Shown here: positions 1 through 4,954 of the stretch, piece after piece | Layout of the letters: every line of letters starts with the position of its first letter | How positions within the stretch are numbered: position 1 is the first letter of the stretch | Assembly: GCA_003156495.1 (NCBI GenBank) | Contig: PMHC01000064.1 | Location: 1 to 6,516, forward strand | Length of the DNA stretch: 6,516 bases | Reading direction: 5' to 3' | From: Acidobacteriaceae bacterium | GTDB taxonomy: Bacteria > Acidobacteriota > Terriglobia > Terriglobales > Acidobacteriaceae | Translations under genes and position numbers: made by a program | The notes under the pieces: generated by a model | Seen by the model: the letters and a program-made list of their open reading frames with translations, nothing else | What the model was told of the DNA's origin: nothing | The model's database searches: none

Positions 1-548
1 CCGGCTACACCGGCGAAGACGGCTTCGAGCTCTACATCCCCTCCGACGAGGCCACCACGGCTTCGGTCTGGAATGCGCTGCTTGAGGCCGGCGAGGAGTT
101 CAGCATCCGCCCCTGCGGGCTGGGCGCGCGCAACACGCTGCGGCTTGAGGCCGGCATGAGCCTCTACGGCCACGAAATCTCCGAGCAGATCAACGTTTTC
201 GAGGCCAACCTCGGCCGCTGGCTCAAGCTCGATAAAGGCGACTTCATCGGCCGCGAGGCCTTGCTGGCGATTCAGGCCCAAGGACCGGCGCGCCGCCTGG
301 TCGGTCTCGAGATGGTCGAGCGCGGAATCGCCCGCGACGGGTACGCAGTGCAGTCTTTGAGCGGCGAGCAAATTGGCGTCGTCACCTCGGGTTCGCCAGC
401 GCCTTTCCTCAAGACCAACATCGCGTTGGCGCTGGTCCCCGCATCCGTAGCCGAATCTGGCGGCGATCTTCTGGTTGACGTGCGCGGCAACTCCGTGCGC
501 GCCCGCCAGCATTCGCTGCCCTTCTACAAACGCCCGAAAAAGAAGTAG
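1..548 (+). CDS. gcvT: Aminomethyltransferase (glycine cleavage system T protein), C-terminal half; 5' end outside the window
   Basis: GcvT transfers the methylene carbon from the aminomethyl-lipoyl arm of H protein to tetrahydrofolate, releasing ammonia, in cytosolic glycine breakdown. The open frame enters with two bases of a split codon and encodes 181 residues before TAG at 546-548, about half of a typical 360-380 residue GcvT. The visible part starts with GYTGEDGFELY and continues with GARNTLRLEAGMSLYGHEI, both hallmark stretches of the folate-binding core. The C-terminal barrel follows, with GDFIGREAL, then GVVTSGSPAPFLKTNIA, and ends in the family's LPFY plus a lysine-rich tail (KRPKKK). 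The ATG at 156 is internal (Met52 of the visible part), not the start. No gcvH or gcvP follows; the gene ends at a strong hairpin 40 bp downstream, so it is last in its transcription unit. Homology is clear; the N-terminal half cannot be judged. Confidence 0.93.
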   Translation, partial: GYTGEDGFELYIPSDEATTASVWNALLEAGEEFSIRPCGLGARNTLRLEAGMSLYGHEISEQINVFEANLGRWLKLDKGDFIGREALLAIQAQGPARRLVGLEMVERGIARDGYAVQSLSGEQIGVVTSGSPAPFLKTNIALALVPASVAESGGDLLVDVRGNSVRARQHSLPFYKRPKKK

Positions 549-587
549 CGCCGGCCGCATCAATAGGTTTTTGCCGAGGTTTTTGGC

Positions 588-626
588 AGCACAAAGGCCG
601 TCGGCATTGCCGGCGGCCTTTGTGCT
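588..626. terminator. Strong hairpin between convergent gcvT and glgP, probable bidirectional terminator
   Basis: The arms AGCACAAAGGCCG (588-600) and CGGCCTTTGTGCT (614-626) are perfectly complementary over 13 bp. The enclosed 13 nt fold further: one G-U type pair, then CGGC/GCCG around an ATT loop, giving about 18 pairs. The AAAGGCC...GGCCTTT layout puts A-rich and T-rich flanks on a GC core, so it reads as an intrinsic terminator from either strand, although no long T-run follows the full stem. It lies 40 bp after the gcvT stop and 73 bp beyond the glgP stop. Confidence 0.82.
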
Positions 627-698
627 AACTGACGACTCTGTTTTGCCGCGACCTTTCGTAGTTATGCCCCGAGCTAATAGCTAGCGGCTAAAGGCTGC

Positions 699-2471
699 TC
701 AATCCGCGTAGACCGCTTCCTCGACCTTTTTCGTCACCTCGGCGAGCGGCTCCGGATAGTAGGCATTGCGCGTGTACTGCTTCACCATGCGGCTGGTATT
801 GAAGAACGAGCCGTTAAAGGCCAGCGTGGTGCGCATCATTCGCGCCCACTTTTCCTGCGAGTCGCGATAGAGCGGCACGATGGCGTTTTCCAGTTTGACG
901 TAAAGTGAAGTCGCTTCCTCGGCGTCGTTGGAGCCGTCCTCGATCGCCCATCCGGTCACGCCCTCGATGCAGCCTTCGATCCACCACCCGTCGAGAATCG
1001 ACAGGCTGGGTACGCCGTTCATCGCCGCCTTCATGCCGCTGGTGCCAGAAGCCTCGTAAGGCCGCCGCGGCGTATTTACCCACACATCCACGCCGGCCGT
1101 CAGCAGCGCGCCCAGTCGCCAGTCGTAGTTTTCCAAGTAAACGATGCGGAGCTGGTTATTCGAGAGCTTGGCCGCTTCTTCCACTACCTGGTGGATCAGC
1201 GCCTTGCCCGGCTCGTCTTGCGGATGGGCCTTGCCGGCGTAAAGAATCTGCAAGCCGCCGGCTTTGGCCGCGATCTCTTGCAGCCGTTTTGGGTCGGTGA
1301 ACATCAACGTGGCGCGCTTGTAGGTGGCCGCACGGCGTCCGAAACCCAGCGTCAGCACATTGGGATTCAGTATCAGTCCAGTCTTCGAGGCCACATCGGC
1401 CAACAGCTCTTCTTTGGCGCTGGCATGTGCGGCCAGCATCTCCGCTTCGGGAATGTCGATGGCGTTGCGCACGTAGAGGTTGTCGCGCCGCCATGCGGGC
1501 AAATGCTTGTCGAGCAACCGCTGTACCGGCTCCGAGGTCCAGGTCGGCGCATGCACGCCGTTGGTGATCGAGTCGATAGCGAACTCCGGGAACATGGCGC
1601 GCGAAACCTTGCCGTGCTGCATCGCCACGCCGTTGGCGTAACGCGAAAAACGCAGCGCCAGCAGCGTCATATTCAGCAGTCCGTCGCGGAAGCAGCCCAG
1701 CTTTTCCAGATGCGCCGTTCGCTCCCCGCCCAAAATGCGTATCGTCTGCTCGGTCGAAAAGCGGTCGTGGCCGGCAGGCACCGGCGTATGCGTGGTGAAA
1801 ACGCATTTGTTACGTACCTGCTCGATATCGGTTTCGGTGGCCGCGCCCGCCGGGCCGCCGCCCAACTGTTTCTCAAGCAGCGCCAGCGTCAGCAGCGCCG
1901 CGTGGCCTTCGTTCATGTGGTAGACGTTCACGTGCATGCCCAGCGCGTTGGCCATGCGCACGCCGCCCATGCCCAGCACGATCTCCTGCTGCAAGCGGTA
2001 GTTCGTGTCGCCGCCGTACAGGTGATCGGTCAGGCCGCGATCCCAGCCCGAGTTGCCGTCCAGATCGGTATCCAAAAGGTAGATTGGCACCACATGGCCG
2101 AAACAGCCTTTCATGTCGTAGCGCCAGGCTCGCAGCGTTACCACGCGGCCTTCAATCGAAACGGTCGCCCGCGCCGGCCCCTCGGTACAGAAATCCGCCG
2201 GATTCCACGGCTGCACCTCCTCGGTCTGCATGCCGTCGGCGTTCAGATGCTGCTGGAAGTATCCCTTCCGGTGCAGCAGCGTAAAGGCCACCATCGGCAC
2301 CCCTAGATCGGCTGCCGCGCGCAGCGTATCGCCAGCCAGCACGCCCAGGCCTCCCGAGTAGGTCGGCATTGACGGCTGAATCGCAATCTCCATCGAGAAG
2401 TACGCCACATAGCCAATGTTAGGAAACGCCTCGGATGCAAACAGTTTTGAAGAAGTCGATTGCATACTCAT
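699..2471 (-). CDS. glgP: Alpha-glucan (glycogen/maltodextrin) phosphorylase, GT35, short form
   Basis: This enzyme cleaves alpha-1,4-glucans with orthophosphate to release glucose-1-phosphate, using PLP as an acid/base phosphate relay. The protein is 590 residues. The glycine-rich substrate loop YSGGLGVLAGD is at 38-48, followed by HMNEGHAAL near 185-193, TTHTPVPAGHD at 226-236 and SITNGVHAPTW at 301-311. The phosphate-binding pair is R380/K385 in GRRAATYKR. The PLP-lysine motif EASGTSGMK (473-481) gives K481 as the Schiff-base residue, with E473 matching the catalytic Glu of muscle phosphorylase. It belongs to the short bacterial/archaeal type (TIGR02094-like); longer relatives of about 850 residues carry an N-terminal DUF3417-type domain that is absent here, the protein starting almost directly at YFSMEIAI. 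The annotated ATG is at 2469-2471; a second in-frame ATG at 2463-2465 has AAGGA five bases upstream and may be the true start. It converges on gcvT and is probably transcribed alone, since ahpC upstream ends in its own terminator. Confidence 0.93.
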   Translation of the reverse strand: MSMQSTSSKLFASEAFPNIGYVAYFSMEIAIQPSMPTYSGGLGVLAGDTLRAAADLGVPMVAFTLLHRKGYFQQHLNADGMQTEEVQPWNPADFCTEGPARATVSIEGRVVTLRAWRYDMKGCFGHVVPIYLLDTDLDGNSGWDRGLTDHLYGGDTNYRLQQEIVLGMGGVRMANALGMHVNVYHMNEGHAALLTLALLEKQLGGGPAGAATETDIEQVRNKCVFTTHTPVPAGHDRFSTEQTIRILGGERTAHLEKLGCFRDGLLNMTLLALRFSRYANGVAMQHGKVSRAMFPEFAIDSITNGVHAPTWTSEPVQRLLDKHLPAWRRDNLYVRNAIDIPEAEMLAAHASAKEELLADVASKTGLILNPNVLTLGFGRRAATYKRATLMFTDPKRLQEIAAKAGGLQILYAGKAHPQDEPGKALIHQVVEEAAKLSNNQLRIVYLENYDWRLGALLTAGVDVWVNTPRRPYEASGTSGMKAAMNGVPSLSILDGWWIEGCIEGVTGWAIEDGSNDAEEATSLYVKLENAIVPLYRDSQEKWARMMRTTLAFNGSFFNTSRMVKQYTRNAYYPEPLAEVTKKVEEAVYAD

Positions 2472-2475
2472 CCTT
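2471..2475 (-). promoter_or_regulatory. Shine-Dalgarno AAGGA favouring the second ATG of glgP
   Basis: On the minus strand AAGGA lies 5 nt before the ATG at 2465-2463 (Met3) and overlaps the upstream ATG at 2471. For Met1 only a GGAAAAGG stretch directly abutting the codon is available, which is poorly spaced. The start at 2465 (588 residues) is therefore the better-supported one, though the difference is only two residues. Confidence 0.5.
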
Positions 2476-2530
2476 TTCCGCTCTCGTAGATCGCCGGCTG
2501 CTTCAGCTCGCGCAATCTGGACGAGCTAGA

Positions 2531-2563
2531 CCCCGTGAACGCGGTACCAGGTGTTCATCGGGG
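2531..2563. repeat. Hairpin-forming inverted repeat in the glgP leader/upstream region
   Basis: CCCCGTGAAC (2531-2540) pairs with GTTCATCGGGG (2553-2563) over 10 bp with one bulged base, around a 12-nt loop containing GGTACC. There is no T-run on either side, so it is not an obvious terminator. It lies 60-92 nt before the annotated glgP ATG, where it could be a leader hairpin or an operator, depending on where transcription starts. Confidence 0.55.
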
Positions 2564-2582
2564 TAAACTCCACTCAAGTTTA
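2564..2582. repeat. Short inverted repeat TAAACT-N7-AGTTTA upstream of glgP
   Basis: TAAACT (2564-2569) and AGTTTA (2577-2582) are perfect 6-bp inverted arms with a 7-nt spacer, directly adjoining the hairpin at 2531-2563. Size and spacing fit a dimeric repressor or activator site, but no regulator family is recognised from it. Confidence 0.4.
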
Positions 2583-2667
2583 ACAAGGAATGCGAAATGT
2601 CCTGCGCGATTGCCTCAAAGGTTGGGCGCGCCATTCCCACTTCGGCTGGGATACGCCGGGCGCATTT

Positions 2668-2683
2668 CAATTAAGTGACTGAT
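2668..2683 (+). repeat. Left copy of a word repeated in inverse orientation beyond ahpC
   Basis: CAATTAAGTGACTGAT on the plus strand matches CAATTAAGTGA-GT-CTGAT on the minus strand at 3596-3579: 11 identical bases, a 2-nt insertion, then 5 identical bases. A CAT lies just outside each copy. The two copies face inward around a 929-bp segment holding ahpC and its flanks. Confidence 0.35.
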
Positions 2684-2703
2684 GAATCATGATCTTGATA
2701 AGG

Positions 2704-2718
2704 TTAAAAGCGTTTTAA
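2704..2718. repeat. AT-rich palindrome TTAAAA-GCG-TTTTAA
   Basis: Six-base perfect arms surround a 3-nt centre. It lies 13 bp beyond the end of the ahpC terminator T-tract and about 235 bp upstream of glgP. It could be a regulator site; short AT-rich palindromes also arise by chance, so the call is weak. Confidence 0.25.
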
Positions 2719-2730
2719 ATCATCGCCCTC

Positions 2731-2771
2731 TAAGCAAAAGGGCAGAGCCGGAATCGGACCGGCTCCACCCT
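2731..2771 (-). terminator. Rho-independent terminator of ahpC
   Basis: Read on the minus strand, GAGCCGG (2765-2759) and CCGGCTC (2751-2745) form a perfect 7-bp stem around a 7-nt loop. It is extended past a 2x2 internal loop by AGGG/CCCT (2771-2768 with 2742-2739), and the T-rich TTTTGCTTA follows (2739-2731). It starts about 25 nt after the ahpC stop, in the right orientation. Confidence 0.8.
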
Positions 2772-2796
2772 GGATTTGGCAACATTTGAATTTGTT

Positions 2797-3333
2797 TTAC
2801 ACCTTCAATGTTTCCTGCCCCTTTTGCCAGTTGCAGGGGGTCAGCCCGCCGGTTTGCAGCGCATCGAGCACGCGCAAAACCTCCTGCGGGTTGCGGCCTA
2901 CCGACAAATCGTTGGCCGAGGCGAAGCGAATCGTGTTCTCAGGATCGACGATGAAGGTCGCCCGCAGGCAAACACCCGCATTCTTTTCCAGAATGCCCAA
3001 CTGGCCGGCCAGCTCGCGCTTGATGTCGGAGAGCATCGGGAAGGGTAGATTCTTCAGCGCGGGATGGTTTTCCCGCCAGGCAAGATGCACGTACTCGGAA
3101 TCAATGCTGCCGCCTAACACCTGCGCCCCGCGCGCGGCAAACTCCTTGTTCAACTCGCCGAAGGCCGCGATTTCTGTGGGACAGACAAAGGTGAAATCTT
3201 TCGGCCAGAAAAAGTAAACCTTCCATTTGCCGGCGTAGCTCTTCTCGGTGATGGTTTCAAAAGCCTTGTGCGGATCGAGCGCGACCGTCGCGGTTACCTC
3301 GAAGGTGGGAAACTTGTCTCCAACTGTCAGCAT
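2797..3333 (-). CDS. ahpC: Peroxiredoxin AhpC (alkyl hydroperoxide reductase subunit C, 2-Cys, AhpC/TSA family)
   Basis: AhpC is a cytosolic thiol peroxidase that reduces hydrogen peroxide, organic hydroperoxides and peroxynitrite through a reactive cysteine. The protein is 178 residues. The active-site segment PKDFTFVCPTE gives P44, T48 and peroxidatic C51 in the PxxxTxxC pattern, with R124 (CLRATF) completing the site. WPKDFTFVCPTEIAAF and the PFPMLSDIKRELA region closely resemble mycobacterial AhpC. Near the C-terminus, TPCNWQKG carries a single Cys, C167. Relatives commonly have CPCNW or CACNW, and the first of these cysteines matches the usual resolving position; here it is T165. C122 is an additional cysteine. 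The start at 3333 is chosen because AAGGAG sits 6 nt before it and the family begins at MLTVGDKFP; the open frame continues upstream to an ATG at 3477, but that extension does not resemble the family. The gene has its own terminator and no ahpD or ahpF alongside, so its reductant is unknown. Confidence 0.93.
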   Translation of the reverse strand: MLTVGDKFPTFEVTATVALDPHKAFETITEKSYAGKWKVYFFWPKDFTFVCPTEIAAFGELNKEFAARGAQVLGGSIDSEYVHLAWRENHPALKNLPFPMLSDIKRELAGQLGILEKNAGVCLRATFIVDPENTIRFASANDLSVGRNPQEVLRVLDALQTGGLTPCNWQKGQETLKV

Positions 3334-3339
3334 GAAGCA

Positions 3340-3345
3340 CTCCTT
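3340..3345 (-). promoter_or_regulatory. Ribosome binding site fixing the ahpC start at 3333
   Basis: AAGGAG on the minus strand lies 6 nt upstream of the ATG at 3333-3331. This consensus site decides for the 178-residue protein over the in-frame ATG at 3477, which would add 48 residues of non-family sequence. Confidence 0.85.
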
Positions 3346-3367
3346 ACATATATCGGTTAAAGGTTCC

Positions 3368-3500
3368 GGAGCATTTTCACCGATGATGAATGCGGACTTC
3401 GTATCCTGCAGCTCCACTCGCGCCAGGCCTTGGTTTTTGCCCGGCTTGAATGGAGGGGGAAGGGCTGAACTTCGCATTGCACCAACGGTGAAAATGCTCC
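3368..3500. repeat. Perfect 15-bp inverted repeat, 103-nt spacer, upstream of ahpC (fold-back element)
   Basis: GGAGCATTTTCACCG (3368-3382) is the exact reverse complement of CGGTGAAAATGCTCC (3486-3500). Inside it, AATGCG (3389-3394) and CGCATT (3473-3478) can pair next, followed by several further A-T, G-C and G-U pairs, so the element can fold back over more than the outer 15 bp. The ahpC-proximal arm is 35-49 nt upstream of the ahpC ATG. No flanking target duplication is evident, and no third copy of the arm was seen in the window. It could be a MITE-like insertion, a pair of regulator sites or a structured leader. Confidence 0.7.
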
Positions 3501-3578
3501 TTCTTTTACGGCGCGCTTGATCCGGCGCAGCCGCCTCAGCCTGGGGATCGCGGCCTTGCCGCTTTATTCTTTATCCCA

Positions 3579-3596
3579 ATCAGACTCACTTAATTG
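3579..3596 (-). repeat. Right copy of the word repeated around ahpC
   Basis: On the minus strand this reads CAATTAAGTGAGTCTGAT, matching the plus-strand copy at 2668-2683 apart from a 2-nt insertion. It lies about 245 bp upstream of the ahpC start, on the sense strand of ahpC. Confidence 0.35.
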
Positions 3597-3638
3597 GATG
3601 TAGGCACTCCGAAAAAGTCGCATACAATCCGTGCCAAT

Positions 3639-3673
3639 AAAAAAAGCGCGGGGGATGAATCCACCCCCCGCGC
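3639..3673 (-). terminator. Rho-independent terminator of galK
   Basis: On the minus strand a perfect 9-bp stem (GCGCGGGGG at 3673-3665 in complement, paired with 3654-3646) closes a 10-nt loop. It is followed at once by seven T residues (3645-3639). It begins about 25 nt after the galK stop. This is a textbook intrinsic terminator and the strongest one in the window. Confidence 0.93.
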
Positions 3674-3697
3674 CCTTCGATTTTCTTCTTGATTGGT

Positions 3698-4849
3698 CTA
3701 CAGCTTGTGCGCTCCATCTGAAGCGCGGCAAACGTGAATCTCCGGCTTGATTCCGGTTTTGGCCGCGTACCGCTTGCCCAGCTCCTCGGCGAATTTCTTC
3801 GCTTCGGTCTGTTCCACCAGGTTGATCGTGCAGCCGCCAAAGCCGCCGCCGGTCAGCCGCGCGCCGATCAGTCCCGGCAGATCCTGCGCCAGCTCGACCA
3901 TCGTATCGGCCTCCACGCAACTGCCCTCGAAGTCCCGGCTATAGCTCCAGTGCGCCTCGTTCATCAGACGTCCCAGCTCCTTCATGTCGCCCTTCGCCAG
4001 CGCTTCGCAAGCGGCTACCGTGCGCAGGTTCTCGCTGATCACGTGCTTGGCCCGCAAATAGCTCTTGGGCTCCATTTCCTTGCCGCACTTGGCCAGATCC
4101 TCCAGCGTCGCGTCGCGCAAAAACGGCACGCCGGGCCGGTGGCTGGCGATAATCGCGCAGGCCGCCTCCGACTCTCGCCGCCGCGTCGGATAATCTCCGC
4201 CGGCCACCGAGTGCTTCACCATCGTATTGGCGATCACCAGCGCGATATGGTCGGGAATCGGCGCCAGCTTAAAGCTCAAATCGCGACAGTCCAGCAGCAG
4301 CGCGTGATTGGCCTTGCCGTTCACGCTGATGAACTGGTCCATAATTCCGCAATTGGCGCCTACAAACTCGTTTTCCGCCCGCTGACAGAGCCGCGCCAGC
4401 TTCGGGCCGGGGTAGCTCGCGCCCACCAGCGACAAAACCGCCAGCGCCGTTGAAACCTCTAGCGCCGCCGAGCTTGAAAGCCCGGACGACGGCGGCACGT
4501 CGCTCCAGATGCTCAAACTGAAGCCGGGGAACTTATGCCCTTCCCCGGTCAAAATCGAAACCACTCCCATCGGGTAGTCGGTCCACTCTTTGGTTCCCTT
4601 GGCCGGCAGCGCCGCGGCTTCGAAGCTCTTTTCTTCGCGGAAGTTTTCCGAATAAATCACGATCTTGCCGTCTGTACGCGGCGAAATCCCGGCCAATGTG
4701 GCGAAGTTGATCGCCGCCGGCATCACAAATCCCTCGGCGTAGTCGGTGTGCTCGCCGATCAGGTTCACCCGGCCGGGGCCTACAAAAATCTCCGGCTCGG
4801 CATGGAAGCGATCTTTATGCATCGTGCGGAATACTGCTGGATCGTGCAT
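3698..4849 (-). CDS. galK: Galactokinase (GHMP kinase family)
   Basis: Galactokinase phosphorylates alpha-D-galactose with ATP to galactose-1-phosphate, the entry step of the cytosolic Leloir pathway. The protein is 383 residues, the usual length (E. coli GalK is 382). The galactokinase signature GRVNLIGEHTDY is at 26-37, with R27, E33, H34 and D36 at the sugar-binding positions. The ATP-binding GHMP motif GLSSSAAL is at 123-130, the catalytic Asp is D171 in GIMDQF, and the C-terminal GHMP motif LTGGGFGGC is at 332-340. The sugar-specific signature argues against homoserine or mevalonate kinase. The ATG at 4849 has AGGA 7 nt upstream, and the family starts at this point. It is 105 bp downstream of the decarboxylase gene on the same strand and ends at a strong terminator. 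No galT, galE or transporter is visible. A GalR/LacI-type palindrome 71-84 nt upstream of the ATG suggests sugar-responsive control. Confidence 0.95.
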   Translation of the reverse strand: MHDPAVFRTMHKDRFHAEPEIFVGPGRVNLIGEHTDYAEGFVMPAAINFATLAGISPRTDGKIVIYSENFREEKSFEAAALPAKGTKEWTDYPMGVVSILTGEGHKFPGFSLSIWSDVPPSSGLSSSAALEVSTALAVLSLVGASYPGPKLARLCQRAENEFVGANCGIMDQFISVNGKANHALLLDCRDLSFKLAPIPDHIALVIANTMVKHSVAGGDYPTRRRESEAACAIIASHRPGVPFLRDATLEDLAKCGKEMEPKSYLRAKHVISENLRTVAACEALAKGDMKELGRLMNEAHWSYSRDFEGSCVEADTMVELAQDLPGLIGARLTGGGFGGCTINLVEQTEAKKFAEELGKRYAAKTGIKPEIHVCRASDGAHKL

Positions 4850-4919
4850 CTCTGTTTCCTATCTCAAGAGTGAATTTCGAATCCTAAAAATCCTTTGACG
4901 TACCTGCGGCCGTTGCTGC

Positions 4920-4933
4920 TGAGAACGTTTTCA
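4920..4933. promoter_or_regulatory. Candidate GalR/LacI-family operator upstream of galK
   Basis: TGAGAACGTTTTCA is a 14-bp near-palindrome centred on ACGT. All half-site positions pair, one of them as a G/T mismatch. It fits the LacI/GalR-type consensus TGNAANCGNTTNCA at 9 of 10 fixed positions. It lies between the decarboxylase stop and the galK start, 71 nt before the galK ATG. The match is seen directly; the function is inferred from consensus and position, and no regulator gene is in the window. Confidence 0.5.
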
Positions 4934-4954
4934 TCTCCAATGATAAACTTTTCC

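Larger units (their letters stand above)
2472..2796. other. Intergenic spacer: glgP upstream region and ahpC 3' region
   Basis: This 325-bp spacer separates the glgP start from the ahpC stop, both on the minus strand. It must contain the glgP promoter. No convincing -35/-10 pair stands out, so none is called. It holds two adjacent inverted repeats near glgP (2531-2563 and 2564-2582), a small AT-rich palindrome (2704-2718), one copy of a word repeated upstream of ahpC (2668-2683), and the ahpC terminator (2731-2771). No credible protein-coding gene is seen in it. Confidence 0.7.
3334..3697. other. Intergenic spacer: ahpC upstream region and galK 3' region
   Basis: This 364-bp spacer holds the ahpC ribosome binding site, the long-range 15-bp inverted repeat (3368-3500), the second copy of the repeated word (3579-3596) and the galK terminator (3639-3673). 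The minus-strand frame of ahpC stays open for some 230 nt upstream of its start, but gives low-complexity, family-unlike residues and is not called as coding. No clear promoter or OxyR-, Fur- or PerR-type box was recognised by eye. Confidence 0.65.

Noticed and set aside
671..690. Small palindrome AGCTAATAGCT and TAGC repeats just after glgP
   Set aside because: It is too short and weak to be a terminator, and the stronger hairpin at 588-626 already accounts for termination.
1191..2306. 371-codon open frame antisense to glgP
   Set aside because: It lies opposite a clearly conserved gene, is rich in His, Arg and Gln, and resembles no known family. Long antisense frames are common in GC-rich coding DNA.
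2596..2673. Plus-strand 25-codon small ORF starting ATGTCCTGC with AAGGA 7 nt upstream
   Set aside because: It is very short, has no recognisable features, and lies in a spacer where both neighbours run on the other strand. A chance AAGGA is not enough to call a gene.
2739..2771. Possible tRNA-like T-arm in the GAGCCGG...CCGGCTC hairpin
   Set aside because: There is no acceptor stem, anticodon arm or CCA context around it; stem plus T-tract on the minus strand fits a terminator.
3334..3477. 48-residue N-terminal extension of AhpC from an ATG at 3477
   Set aside because: The residues are low in conservation features, the family begins at MLTVGDKFP, and a consensus AAGGAG is positioned for the ATG at 3333.
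3734..4453. 239-codon open frame antisense to galK
   Set aside because: Same pattern: composition is the complement of the GC-rich galK reading frame, with no recognisable domain.
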